Notes: generated by a model not told the origin, from the letters alone. A DNA stretch of 64,000 bases from Setophaga petechia (GCA_024362935.1 JANCRA010000010.1:11648501-11712500), one strand, 5' to 3'. Counted from the first letter of the stretch, positions 1 through 10,977 are shown. Translations and numbers: made by a program.

Positions 1-97
1 GCAAGCCAAGAGAAAACTCTTCACTGCCAGCCTGACCTGCCTTTTCTCTTATGCACAAAATATTGCTTATCTTAAACCCCCTCTTTCTCCCTGCCAG

Positions 98-313
98 ATG
101 GAGTCTTACACATCTGATCCCTTGGTGTACCACGGTGGCATGAAGGTGTCGTTTGTCATCCAGCTGATGAACGCCATAGCCAGAATCGAGCGAGCGCTGC
201 CCAAGCTGACCCTGCCCATCCTGGTGCTACACGGCTCCTCCGACAAGCTCTGCGACATCCGGGGCTCCTACCTGCTCATGGACACCGTGCAGAGCCAGGA
301 CAAGACACTCAAG
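98..313 (+). CDS. MGLL: MGLL penultimate coding exon
   Basis: The acceptor is a pyrimidine-rich tract ending in ccctgccag at 97. The donor is AAG|gt at 313/314, after ...QDKTLK. The exon is 216 bp and phase 0 at both ends. It encodes the distal part of the cap and the strand-turn bearing the triad Asp (GSSDKLCD). Its first codon happens to be ATG, but this is an internal Met rather than a start, because it aligns in the middle of the orthologous protein. Confidence 0.93.
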
Positions 314-1784
314 GTCATCCTGCTTTCTTGGTTGTTGGGAGATTACGCTGTCAGTGAGCATGAGTGGCTGTGAGGGGTGGGAGCCTGCTGGCCCCAGAGA
401 GATGGAGGCAAACAGAGCTGGGGCGTGGGGCAGGCTGGGCAGGTGACAGCCCCTTTCACCAGCCCAAGCTCAGCCCTCCCTGGGCTCAGTGTGGTGGCCT
501 TTCACCAGCTACTGCCAGGCTGCGGGCAGGGATGGTGGCTGCATGCCTAAAGGGTGTCTTGGACATGAAGCATTTAATTATCCAACCCAAACTTCTGTCA
601 TTCATATCAATAAATCCCACCTCTAGCAAGCCACTCGTCACTCCAAGCACTAGCCCCTGAACCTGACCATGAACTTAAGCTTCTTTAACCAATTTTCAAG
701 CCCATCCCTCCTAGGAATCCCACTAATCCTCATCTCAATAACATTCCCAGCTCTCCTGCAACCATCCCTAGATGATCAATGAATCACTAACCAACTCTCA
801 ACCCTCCAACTATGATTTATTAATCTAGTTACAAAACAACTAATAATGCCCCTAGACAAAAAAGGACACAAATGAGCCCTAATTTTAACATCCCTCATAA
901 TCTTCCTCCTACTCATTAACCTTCTAGGGCTGCTACCCTACACATCCACCCCAACCACCCAACTATCTATAAACCTGGCCCTAGCCTTCCCTCTTGGTGT
1001 AGAAGTAGAGCAAGTCTCATAAGCAGGTAAAGCATTGACCCAAAAAGCTCTTCTGAACAATGCCAACTGTGTGAGCACCAGCCTTACCTCATGTCCCAGT
1101 GTGTAAAGGTGCAGGAAGGTCTTTCCAAAATGCTGGACAACAAAAGCCACTTCACATCTGCTCATTTCAAGAGAACCACAGCTGATTAACCAATTGTTAG
1201 CACATGAATAAACCTGAAAGAAAAGGGAGGGAGACCAAGGGAAAGCTTTTGTCAGCAGAAAAATAACTGGATAGTCTGAGCATAAAAGGAGTAAAATTGC
1301 ACAAGGCATGATGGGAACATCCCCCATTGTCCTTTACATTCCAAGGGCATGATAGGTATTTCCTCCTCCTTAGTGGAATGGGGCTGGGACATGCATTATG
1401 TTCCTAAAGGGCAGCAGGGTGCTCTGGTACCCACAGATGTCAGGCAGGCAGCAATGTCAACACCTTCCTGCTCGTTGAGGGCCACCACCACCAGTGGCAT
1501 CTCCTTGATTTCATAACCTGCTACATCTTGGAAAAAACCTGACAAGTTGTGGGCAGGAGGTGTTGGACCTGTGGGTGTTGATGAGAGGGGACTGAAGGCT
1601 GTTTTGTTCATGCAGTTTTATTTTTTCTGTGCTAATCTGTACTTCTCCCTGGTTGCAGGTGTATGAGGAAGCCTATCATGCCCTCCACAAGGAGCTGCCT
1701 GAGGTCTCTACCTCTGTCTTCACAGAAATACTGACATGGATTGGCCAGAAGGTCTCAGCAGCTGAGGAAAGCAGCCATACTTAA
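98..1784 (+). CDS. MGLL: MGLL, monoglyceride lipase (last two coding exons; 5' part outside window)
   Basis: Monoglyceride lipase hydrolyses monoacylglycerols, including the endocannabinoid 2-arachidonoylglycerol, at membranes. It is an alpha/beta-hydrolase with a Ser-Asp-His triad. Two exons, 98-313 (72 codons) and 1659-1784 (41 codons plus TAA), join in phase 0 to give the C-terminal 113 residues, collinear with the end of the roughly 303-residue human protein. The triad aspartate is D49 of the first exon (GAC 242-244, in GSSDKLCD). The triad histidine is in [11 protein letters not shown] (CAT 1677-1679). The nucleophile serine lies upstream, outside the window. The protein ends in a short polar tail. 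Oddities are that two cysteines known from the human enzyme are replaced (Tyr at 128-130, Ser at 149-151) and that the intron holds a mitochondrial DNA insert. The family assignment is secure; the exon count upstream is unseen. Confidence 0.95.
574..678 (+). pseudogene. MT-ATP8: ATP8 3' fragment within the NUMT
   Basis: The fragment has 34 codons plus TAA in the mitochondrial code, beginning [10 protein letters not shown] and ending PWTWPWT. The upstream third of ATP8 is missing. The AGC codons keep Ser. Two of the Trp codons are TGA and would stop a nuclear ribosome, so this is a fragment and not a gene. Confidence 0.92.
669..995 (+). pseudogene. MT-ATP6: ATP6 5' fragment within the NUMT
   Basis: This is 109 codons of ATP synthase subunit a from the initiator ATG, roughly half of the usual 227 residues. 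It includes the conserved [25 protein letters not shown] stretch. The mitochondrial frame is undamaged, which suggests a fairly recent transfer. Its TGA codons for Trp are nonsense in the nuclear code. Confidence 0.93.
1659..1784 (+). CDS. MGLL: MGLL terminal coding exon
   Basis: The acceptor is ctccctggttgcag, ending at 1658. The exon opens with [15 protein letters not shown], which contains the catalytic His, and closes at TAA 1782-1784. That gives 41 codons plus stop in phase 0, continuing exon 98-313 without a frameshift. Confidence 0.94.
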   Translation: MYEEAYHALHKELPEVSTSVFTEILTWIGQKVSAAEESSHT

Positions 1785-4500
1785 GAGCAATTGCATTGTG
1801 CAGCTCTTACTGGGGTTTTCTAGGAATAGATGTTTTTTCTTACTAGAAATCTCTTGGGAAAAGATCTAACATGGAGGGATTCTTGGAATATTTTATCACA
1901 CACAGCTTAAGGGAGGGTGGGGGGAGAGGCACAGGGTGGGGCATTATTTGCTGATGTAAATGGCCACTGCCCTAATCTGGAGAAGAGTTGATAGCTGTGG
2001 GATGCCCCTCACCCACCAAACTTTCTCCACGGCTTCTCCTTCTCTGCTTTTGCTGTGGTGACTGGGGTGTGTTTATACTGCAATAATTATTGGTATGTAA
2101 AAGAAATCAGTATCTTCCACTTCATGGTTTTGATGCCAGGTGCGTCCCTTGTCCCCACCATCCAGCACCTTAAAAACCCTGGTCCTTGAGAGGAGAGCAC
2201 TAACAAAGGTGCTGGGTGATGAGGAGAGGCTAAAGATGGAGCTGACAGCTCCCTGAAGGTGAAAGGCTGATTTTCAAGATCAGACCCCTTTGGATACTAC
2301 CTTTTTAAGCAGACCAGGCCAGGGGATAGAGATGCCTCCCCCACCACCCTGCACGTCCTCTGCGAGTTTGCACTTGGGGAAAGCATGTTGAGCAGTGCTT
2401 TGATTTTCATCATCCAGGCAGGATCCCAGAGGGAAGAGCAGGAATGTGGAATCAAACCCACTTAGCACATTCAATTCCCCTGCTTTTCCCCATGTCAAAC
2501 CCCATCTCCTCTGCAAGATTAACTATTCTGTAAATATCCCTAGGGTCAGGGGTTTTTTCCTTCCTTTTTTTTTTTTTAACTCTCCTTTCTTTTTTCCTTT
2601 TGGAATTAATCACTTGTGCTACTGAAAATGAAAAAGCAAAGTCAAAGTTATAAGAGAATATAGTAATATAATATATGATATAGAGGTGGCTGGAAGCTGG
2701 GAAAGAAATGGGAGGAGAGTAAAGAAGGAGTTAATCATCCCTTCTCTTGGCAAGGAACAATGTTGTCCTACCAGGATCCGGTCCTTTCACCACAACTTTA
2801 CAGTCATAATCTGTTGTTTTCCTTCATCAGTTGGAAAATGTCCTGAAAATAATGCTAGAGAGAAGTGCAGAGCATCTGGTGGCTGGGGAGTAGCAGTGGG
2901 TGTCCTCATGGTCCACTGGTTTATCAGGAGCCCCACAGCATGAGCAGAGATCCTGTCCAAGGCCATGCCAGTCTCCTCCCAGTCAGCACTGGGGTGCATC
3001 ACTGCGGGGCTGAGCTCAGCCCTTCAGGACATGTGGGGACAGAAGGCAGAGTGAGGAGTGTGATCATCCATCCATGCATCCATCCCACCTGACCTTGTGT
3101 ACTGGGCATCCACAGACCCTGCTGAACGAGCTGCTGTGGAGGAGCCTGTGGACAGGTAAGGCAAATTCTTGAGCTGTCTGAGTCTCTGCTAGCAGCAGGG
3201 TGAGAGGAGAGAGTTTAGACCCTGGATGAGAGCAGAGACATTGTGCTGGCACAGTGAAAGCTGCACAGTGCTGACAGAGTGGCTGTGCAGGCCGATTTAT
3301 CCAGCGTGATGGCTTCAGCATGAGTATACTTCTTGGCACTATCCAAAGAGAAGGGGTTTAACCTGCACCTCTCCCTCTGCTTTTGCAGAAGAGAATGCAA
3401 ATGTTGCACTATGAGAGAGTGTGGCATCTCCCCCAGGGACAAACCAGCCCTTACTGCCTTCCCTGGCAGCAGCAAGAAGCACCAACCACTGTGCCTTGAG
3501 CTGCTGTCCCCAGGGCTGGATCCCTCCTTTGACAGGGGGTTCACCCACCTCTTCTCCCTTTGGAAGCAGTTCTAGCAAGGTTCAGGAAAGGGACCTCTGT
3601 GCAATAACAGTCAGAATCAGGGCTCAGTCCCATTCAGTCCCAGCAGCACGGATGGATGAAAGATGTGTGGATGCAGGTTGTATCCTTGTAGTTTTGCCCT
3701 AAGGGGCCCAAGTCAGGGAAGCTCTTTTATACAGGTTGATCCAGGCACTTTGGCAATTGTATTTTCTTGCCTCTAAAGAGAGGAAAGAGCTGTAGTTCTC
3801 CCAGCAAGGTTAGCTTTTAATTGAAATATTATTCCAGTGCAATCGGCTGCTCTCAGCAGCCCCTGCGAAACCTCTGGTGACTCTTACTCTGGGAAAGAGC
3901 AATGAGCAGGGCACCTGCTTTCCATCTTCCAGCAGCCTGGCTTGAGGCAACTTCTGTTGCCTGAGCAAGCTCCCTCCTGGCCAGATGCTGCTAGAGAAAG
4001 ACAGCAAGAGGAGAAACACTCTGGCAGTGATAAATCTCACCTGCTTCTTCAGCTGGAAGGGGAAACAAGTGGGTGTGATCCAGAGGTGACAGACGTTGCG
4101 GGGGTAGTAGCAAGATGATGATTTAAGGATAGGATTTTTGAAAGCACTTTTCTTGAGGAAGTCAGGAGGAGTAAATCAATGCCCACAATTTTTACATCCC
4201 TTCCAAAGTGACAAGCACTTTGCAGGAGGGGAGAGGGAAGTGACCCTTCAGCAGAAAGGTCAGAGCCCACCTGCTCCCTCCAACCTGGCTTCAGGCAGAG
4301 GAACATCAGTCGTCAGTGCCTTTGCTAAAATGTGTCCTTTCACCCAAGAAACATCTGCAGCTGAACAGAAATAAAGGGAAACAAATTACATTGGTCTGGG
4401 GAAGACTTGTCTTTCAGTCTATAGCTAATCTCAGCAGTGGCACACGGCCTGGGGAAGCTGTTCGAAAAAATGGTTTACAAACAAAACCTACAAAGAGCAG

Positions 4501-4548
4501 CAAAAACAACAACAACAACAAAAAAAAAAAAAAAAAAAAAAAAAAAAA
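4501..4548 (+). repeat. (CAA)n followed by an A29 homopolymer
   Basis: A CAA/AAC triplet run is followed by about 29 uninterrupted A residues at 4520-4548. It could be simple-sequence slippage or the tail of an old retroposed copy. I could not recognise a retroposed body upstream. Confidence 0.8.
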
Positions 4549-5284
4549 GCCAAATGACCCCAAAGCCATGGCACAGCAGCAGGTATTGCCACCCTCAGCC
4601 AGTTTTCTGAAGAGTTATCTTCTGAGGCAATTAACACAGGGAAACCTATCCAAAAGAAGCTGGACACTGCCTGTGCTGACCCCACAGACCCCAGGCTGGC
4701 TGCTGAGCAGAGGGGCCACAGCTCCTTGGCAGGTGGGGAAATGAGTACAGAGGGAAGGAGCCAGGAACAAACCAGCCTGGGCCAGGTGAGACAGCGATCT
4801 GCACATTCCAGCTCTCTCTGCTGTTGCTGATCCCTTTCCCTGCCTGTAAGCTCCTTTATACTGACCCAGTTAGGTTTCACCAAGCCCCGGAGGAATTCTT
4901 CCTTGGCTGACCAGATTAGCAATGAGCAGAGCAGCTGCTGAGGGAAATGTAATTACACTCTATTTCCAGCTGGCAGGTACCACTTGCAGGGAGCACAGCC
5001 AGCCTTATGAATGTTGCTGTGCAGAGCTGCACCAGAGTCTGGTCTGCCTTGGAGAACAGGTGGCACCCGTGACTGAGCAATAGCAACGTGTAACTACTGT
5101 ATATCTCACCACCTGTAGCACTGAGAGGCCATTTCCCACTGCCTAACCCATCCTGTTTTCTATTTAGCCTGTCCTTTTTATACCATTCACCTTAGCACAC
5201 TGCCAGCACAAACCCCTTGGGATCACATTTCCTTTTACAAGTAATTCCTGAGGTTGTCTCTCTTGTTCTGTTGTGTTCCAGTTC

Positions 5285-5290
5285 AATAAA
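5285..5290 (+). terminator. MGLL: Candidate poly(A) signal AATAAA for MGLL
   Basis: A canonical hexamer lies directly before a TA microsatellite. The downstream sequence is AU-rich rather than GU-rich, so it is a weaker candidate than 5418. Confidence 0.35.
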
Positions 5291-5294
5291 ATAC

Positions 5295-5327
5295 ATTATA
5301 TATATATATATATATATACATATATAA
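5295..5327 (+). repeat. (TA)n microsatellite
   Basis: About 14 TA dinucleotides are followed by an imperfect catatata/atacatac extension to about 5348. It sits between two candidate poly(A) signals. Confidence 0.9.
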
Positions 5328-5417
5328 AAACATATATACATACACATGTATTTTCAGTGGAAAAACCATATACAAGTTTAGGATTCTTAAAGGAATACAA
5401 TGTATATTGCAACTAAT

Positions 5418-5423
5418 AATAAA
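5418..5423 (+). terminator. MGLL: Preferred poly(A) signal AATAAA for MGLL
   Basis: AATAAA is followed 20-45 bases later by GU-rich sequence (gagtgtgtctgagggtgtc), the arrangement of a functional cleavage site. Cleavage would fall near 5435-5445. Confidence 0.5.
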
Positions 5424-5440
5424 GTTATGTTTTCTGAACA

Positions 5441-8400
5441 GAGTGTGTCTGAGGGTGTCATTGGTGACCATTCCAAAGTGCTTCCCACAGCCCAGATTAA
5501 ACAGCAGTGTGGAGCTGCTGGAGAATAGGCAGTATCAGGCAAGCTCAGCCTGCTTCAGCACCTGGTTCCCATGCTTTCAGAAGCCCATTAAAATGTAATG
5601 TTGGTCCTGAACTAAACCCAATTCCAACAGGAAGCATCTGCACTGTGGCCAGGAGTAACTGCTGATTAAATCCTACATTTTGACCCCAGCTGTGGCTGCA
5701 GATCAGGCTGGGGAATGGCTCTGATGCTCTGAGCTCCCAGGCAGTGCCCAGATGCTGTAAGAGCTCCTGGTCCATGCAGAGCCAGGGCTGGTGCTGTCAG
5801 AGTGCCCCACACTGCAGAACTGTCCCCCTCCCCAGAGAGAGGGGCTGGGCCAAAGAGCAGCCTCAGTGTCCCCTCCTGCTCTCCCCTCCATGCACATTTC
5901 AGGACAAGTCACTTGTTTGTAAGGGCTCCCCAGCCACTCACACTCCAAACCCTGTGGCAGCTGCTGCAGCAGGGCAGACAGGACAGGCTGCTCCCATGCC
6001 AGCCCTCTGGCCAGAGCCATAAGCAGCACCAGACCCAACCTGCAACCTTCATCTACTCATTTCATCTTCCTTATGCCTCAAGTCACTAAATCAAGAGAAG
6101 AGTATTTTCCTTCTGCAGTCCTGTGCAGGCTCTGTGCCTGATCACACCCAGCTCACTAGCACAGGAGCTCTGGCCAAAGGCTTTGATCCCCATCAACACA
6201 AACAGAGCTGGGGCTTTTCACCAAGGCAGCAGGCACACCATGCTAGTAAGGAACATCATTAGTAACAACATTTGCTTCAATTCTGGCAAGCCCACAGCTC
6301 TTTCTTCTGATATTTTGGTGGTTTGTTAAGCTCAACACAGTTTTGAGGGTCACTGGAGGGTGCACACCAGGGTGCTGGGACAGGGACTGAGCACAGGAGG
6401 GAGGGGACAGTCCCTCACTAGGCTGGGAGCAGCAGCAGCACAAAGGAGCCCTTTTGGAAGTGCACTTCTCCCAGTGTCACTACCTGAAGGCTGCTGAGCT
6501 GTCACAGCCATGGGAGGCCTTCTATTTTTAGCCTGAGCTTCTACTCTGATCCTGCAGGAACCCTGAAGCTTTTGCCTTTTTCTCTTCCCTCAGCCTGGTG
6601 TTATCCATGGCTGGCTCTGGGGGCAGCTCCCAGCTGGGGATCAGCCAGTGAATGGCAAAGCAGGAGCCACAGCAGTGTCAGGGTGTGGGGAGAGCTCCTT
6701 AGGAGTCCCTTCCAGCAAGGACAGACAGCCTGCATCACCACTGGCACATGAGACAAGAGGTGCCACACTCAGTCACAGAGCAGCAGGGACCATGCCCCTG
6801 GCAGACCTCTGGCACCACCCAGGCCAGGCTCAGGCACTGAGCAGGCAAAGGCTGCAGCTCCAGGGAGTGGTGAAGAATTTAAATCCAGATCTGCTCAGCA
6901 CACAACCCACAGCGCTTCACTTCCATTTGCTGCTGGTGAAGCATCACAGGAGGGAGCAGTGGGGCTGCACCCCATTGCAGAGCTGCTGCTGGGGTGAGCA
7001 GGGACTCACACCTCTCCACGCTGCCTGGCTTCAGGCAAAATTCCATCACAGGAAAAGGGAGATGGAGCTGAAGGGTTGTGCAGGTGCCAGCACACCACCA
7101 GAGACCAGGGGTGCCACACACACTGTGCAGCCTGGCCACCTGCTACACTCCTTTGCACACAGAAACAGGGTCATGCTCTCCCAGCTTATCCATCTGGGAT
7201 GCTCTTTCTCCTTCTGAGGGGGAAGCTGCTGATGTGGAGCTGCCACTCACCTCCCTGCTGCTCTCCAAACAGCTGCCTGATTTAGCAGAACTGCCACAAC
7301 TGAGCAAACACTGCAGAACCCACATCAATCTCCCAACAGGCACAAACCAAACAACAGCCTTCCCATAGCCACCATTCCTGCAGGGGAGTGGCACAAGATT
7401 CATTTCCCTTCTCTCTGGAGGAAACTCTTCAGTGGATGGAAACATTCCAGGAATTTAGATGAAAAACAATTCCTAAGAGATCAATTAAGAGTTTGGATAG
7501 ATTGCATGATATGTGCTATCCAAAGGGAACTTGGCAAAGAAAGCTACTTGGCCTGGGGGGGAGCTGATGGGAGGGCAAGATGTCAAGCATGGAAAACACT
7601 TGTCTTCTAAGAAAACACCGAGACAAGAATGGCAGAGGGAAGGAATGGCAGCTCAGGGCAAAGGACAAATGGTACCTTAGGAAGGTTCACGACCAAAGGC
7701 AAGCAAACCTCTGCCAGGGCACAGTAAACCCTGGCATGAGACAGAGCCCCAGGAAAAGCTGGGCTTCCCAGACCTCCCAAAGTCAGCAGCCTTTGTGTCA
7801 GCATCTTGTCTTCATTTACATTTTAAAAAAAAAATAGATGGCCACACCAGCAAAGCTCTCTGCAGGCTGACACCGTGAACCCTGGAGCAGATTTTTTTAG
7901 CAAATAAACAACCCACATTCCCCATACAGAGAAAAATAAAAAAATCAGCTTTTCCCTCTGGCTGGACTGCAGGGTCAGCCTCATGCTGAAATGACAGCAG
8001 TGAGCCATTCTCCCTGTGGGCTACACAGGGCAGCCCTTGTCTTTGTCACATCAAAAGCTTCCAGGGTTCACCCCTGGTGCACTTTTAACACCAAGTCCTC
8101 TCCTCCCATGCTGAGCTGATGCACATCCCATGCTGAGGCTGGTCTGTGCCAAGCCCAGCCCCGAGGCTCTTGAGTGACTGGAGAGTCCTGGATCCCCAGC
8201 AAAGGCCTGATGTGCCCCCTCACTGCAGCACCACGAGCACTGTGCTCAGCAGAGCAAGGAGTACTGACCCCTGCGTGCTTTCAGGCTGGGAACACTGGTG
8301 TTTAATTGCATGCCTGATTGGAAAAGGTCACAAAACCAGGAAACAAGAAATACCATGTTCCCTGCCCCCAGCAAGAGAAGGAGCAGCCACCCCAGGAGCA

Positions 8401-10949
8401 GCATGGCCAGAGCCAGCACCTTGAACAGCTTTGGAGATGCTGTGCCTGACTGGCACCCAGGCCAGAGAACAGCACAGCAGAAAACAACTCACCTGAAGCA
8501 TTTTCAGCTTTTCAAGAACAGCTTTTGGAAACAGGAAGGAGATTGAACTTGCCACCAGCAAACTCCTTTTGCAACTCCTGGATAATTTTTAGTTTTAGAT
8601 CCATGGAGAAAGGGGATGGAAGGAGCTCTGGAGAGCAGATTGCTGCCTCCTGTTACAGAAGCAAGCTTAAGAAAATTAATAGAAATATTGGTAGTTCTGC
8701 TATGCTGTGCCAAGAATGTGTTGGAATAAAACCTTCTGAGCAGACAGGAGAGATACAATGTCAACTCAGCCTTGATATGAAAGATCAGCCTGCATCTCCT
8801 AAAGCACATCCCAAGGAGCAGTAACTAACACACCAGCTTTCCTTCCCTTCAGAGCAGGTCTGCACAGCCTGTCTCATACAGCTCATCACTGTCACAGCCT
8901 TGTACAAAGAGTACTGGGATGAACCTGGCTCACAAAGTTGTTATAAAAGAATAAAGACGGAGGCATTTTTCCTTCCTGGAGTGTTAATAATATCACAATG
9001 CAACACAGGCCATCTTGGTTTCCTCCACAGGAAAGCTACATCAAGTTATTTTGGACCAAATCTTCCCTGAGCCTTGGAACAGAAGCATCTGGCCACACCA
9101 CAGCACTTCCTTCACCTCCTTTTCCTAACCCAACACGCCAAAGCAACAGCCTTGCCTTCTGCCATACCAGCAAACAGAGCAGGCAGACTGCTGCTGCCAT
9201 GAGCCAGCAAATCCCACTTTCTAATCCTGCTCTTTCCCCTTGAGCTTGCTCTGCTGGTAACAGGAGGAGGGAGAGGAAAGCTCTCACACTCATTTTCAGA
9301 GCTTATTTTGGGAACTGGCAGCCAGACCCTTGGGACTGGAGCTAGTTGTTTGCATGGTACTGACTCTCTTCCAAGGTTTTCTTTAATCGGCTGAAATGCC
9401 CTTCAAAGCTTGTCCTGCACTTTTATGCTTACAAAGTTAACCACAACCAGGAAAAGCAAAGGGCATGTGTGTGCTCATCCCCTTTGCCCCAGATGCTGAT
9501 CACATGTAAGCTTGAAGTGCATAGCTTGACTTTGGCTTAAGGCTCTGCATGTCCAGAGCTGCACCCAAATGTGGCTGCCTAATTAACTGCCCCCTCTGCA
9601 GCCCCTGCCTTGGGTATTGCCAATAACCCACCTCCAATTCCCAACCTAAAACCCTTGAAACCATTTGCAGCCTATAAAAGGGTTCTCTGTCCTTCTCCCT
9701 CAGCACTTCTTCAAGGCAGGCAGCAACCCCAGCAGAGTCAGCACCTTTATTCAAAACAGGCCCCAGCTATAATAAATGGTTTGCTGGTGTGGCCTCTCAA
9801 TAAATTTGTTCTGTCAAATCTATTTTAGCTTAGAAGGTAAAACAAAAACCTGCTCAGCACACTCACCCCATGAGCAGAGAGCCACACCAAGCCATGGTTT
9901 GCCATCACCAGCTCTAGCCAGGACAGCTCATCCTGGGAGCTGGGCACAGACACATTCCAGCTCCCAAAGCTGTGATAGCTTTGCCAGGCTGTCCACAGCA
10001 AGAGAGGAGAACAATGTCACCCTGAGCAGACAAGTCTGTCAACTCACACTGACTGCAAACTGCTGTGTGGGAAGTGCCATCTCCACTTTGACCATGACTG
10101 TACAACATGAACAGCTCCAGCCTCTTGCAGAAGCTCATCCTTTACTGTCACAGCACAATGCTGCTCCTTCCTTGTGTGCACTGTTTGTTGAGTCCCAAAA
10201 ACCTGATTAAGCCTTGATCTTTTCCAAGCCCTCCCTTCAACAGCATTAGTCATTCAGATGTTGTTAGTATCTCCTCTCTGAAAATCTCATGTTCCTACAC
10301 ATGAGCAACAAGGACAAGAGGGATGCTCGCTCCCTGAATGCCATTCATGCTCTGAAGTCAACAGAGGCTGCACAGACAGCTCAGCTACTGCCTTTACCCA
10401 AAAAATTGTAGCCACCCAGGCATACAAGAAAGCAGACAAGAAAACAGGTGCCTCTGTCCTCAGAGAGGAAGGACTGCCCAGACACTTGAGCAGAGTTCCA
10501 GTTTTGGAGAAAACACAGGCTTCCAACCCCAGGAGTGCACTGAACAAGTCAGAGTAGTTACACACAAAGGCTGAAAAATCTCCATCCTTGCATATAACAG
10601 ACAGACATCAATGACAGGGGCACAGGATGGCAAGAAAAAGACAACTTACCTGTTAGCAACAGCCCACAGCAATTTTCTGAGACAAACATCACCTCCCTGA
10701 CAACAACCACGGCAGTGACCAAGCCTGTGCCATGGTGCTGCTAAAGAAAGTGAATAATCCTTGGAGAAAGGAGACAGTAAAATGAGTTGGTGCTCTACTC
10801 ACCTGTTCTATCAGGACTGTACACACTGCTTGGGAGCAGTACAGAGCCAGTCCTTGGCCTGGGCAAGGGCAAATGAAGGAGCCCACAGGGCCCTTTCAAA
10901 ACAAAACCCATGCTGATGTCAGTCAGTAACAAAGACACGAGAGCCAGAG
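5441..10949. other. Convergent intergenic spacer between MGLL and ABTB1
   Basis: About 5.5 kb has no supported coding region. The ORFs here are short, mutually overlapping on both strands and have no recognisable protein content. A TATA/AATAAA cassette that might be an LTR remnant lies at 9673-9804. Nothing else stands out. Confidence 0.7.
9673..9804 (+). other. TATA box plus paired AATAAA: possible solo-LTR core
   Basis: TATAAAAG at 9673-9680 is followed within about 130 bp by AATAAA at 9771 and again at 9799. Promoter and polyadenylation signals this close are typical of retroviral LTRs (U3 TATA, poly(A) signal in R). I cannot define clear TG...CA ends or a target-site duplication, and the sequence is not one I recognise, so chance is a real alternative. 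Confidence 0.25.
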
Positions 10950-10971
10950 CAGATATAGTGAAATAGACTAT

Positions 10972-10977
10972 TTTATT
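10972..10977 (-). terminator. ABTB1: Candidate distal poly(A) signal for ABTB1
   Basis: AATAAA on the - strand is followed within 50 bases by ctctcgtgtctttgtt, a GU/U-rich downstream element. Confidence 0.4.

Larger units (their letters stand above)
571..996 (+). mobile_element. NUMT: nuclear copy of mitochondrial ATP8 (3' part) and ATP6 (5' part)
   Basis: Read with the vertebrate mitochondrial code (TGA = Trp, ATA = Met), 574-678 gives the last 34 codons of ATP8, ending in the WTWPWT tail typical of birds plus TAA. ATP6 begins at ATG 669 inside the ATP8 tail, reproducing the 10-nt ATP8/ATP6 overlap of bird mitochondria. It then runs 109 codons to 995 (MNLSFFNQF ... LALAFPL) with no frameshift and no mitochondrial stop. 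Both ends break abruptly into unrelated sequence: the left end falls near 571-574, and the right end at ctt|ggtgtag, where mitochondrial ATP6 would continue with a TGA Trp codon. In the nuclear code the segment is closed by several TGAs and cannot be expressed as a mitochondrial subunit. It lies in the sense orientation within MGLL intron sequence. Confidence 0.95.
314..1658 (+). other. MGLL last intron, containing a NUMT
   Basis: This is a GT-AG intron of 1345 bp. Positions 314-570 and 997-1658 look like ordinary non-coding sequence. Positions 571-996 are a mitochondrial insert, described separately. No other gene is seen on either strand. Confidence 0.85.
1785..5440 (+). other. MGLL: MGLL 3'UTR (extent inferred)
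   Basis: About 3.6 kb follows the stop with no supported gene. AATAAA hexamers occur at 4370, 5285 and 5418. The one at 5418 is followed by a GU-rich stretch (gagtgtgtctgagggtgtc) and is the best candidate 3' end. Human MGLL also has a 3'UTR of several kilobases, so the length is plausible. Also present are a T-rich run near 2556-2600, a (CAA)n-A run at 4508-4548 and a TA microsatellite at 5295-5327. Confidence 0.55.

Noticed and set aside
364..660. A 98-codon plus-strand ORF after the MGLL exon
   Set aside because: It starts in intron sequence and ends by reading into the ATP8 part of the NUMT, where a mitochondrial Trp codon (TGA) stops it.
571..996. The ATP8/ATP6 copy as a functional gene
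   Set aside because: Several TGA codons that mean Trp in mitochondria are stops in nuclear translation, and both genes are truncated by the insert ends.
4488..4922. A 144-codon minus-strand frame with a poly-Phe/Cys stretch
   Set aside because: The Phe/Cys run is the antisense reading of the CAA/A29 tract. No domain and no splice support.
6648..7217. A 189-codon plus-strand ORF
   Set aside because: It has low-complexity composition with no recognisable fold, competing ORFs of similar length on the other strand, and no promoter, splice or orthology support.
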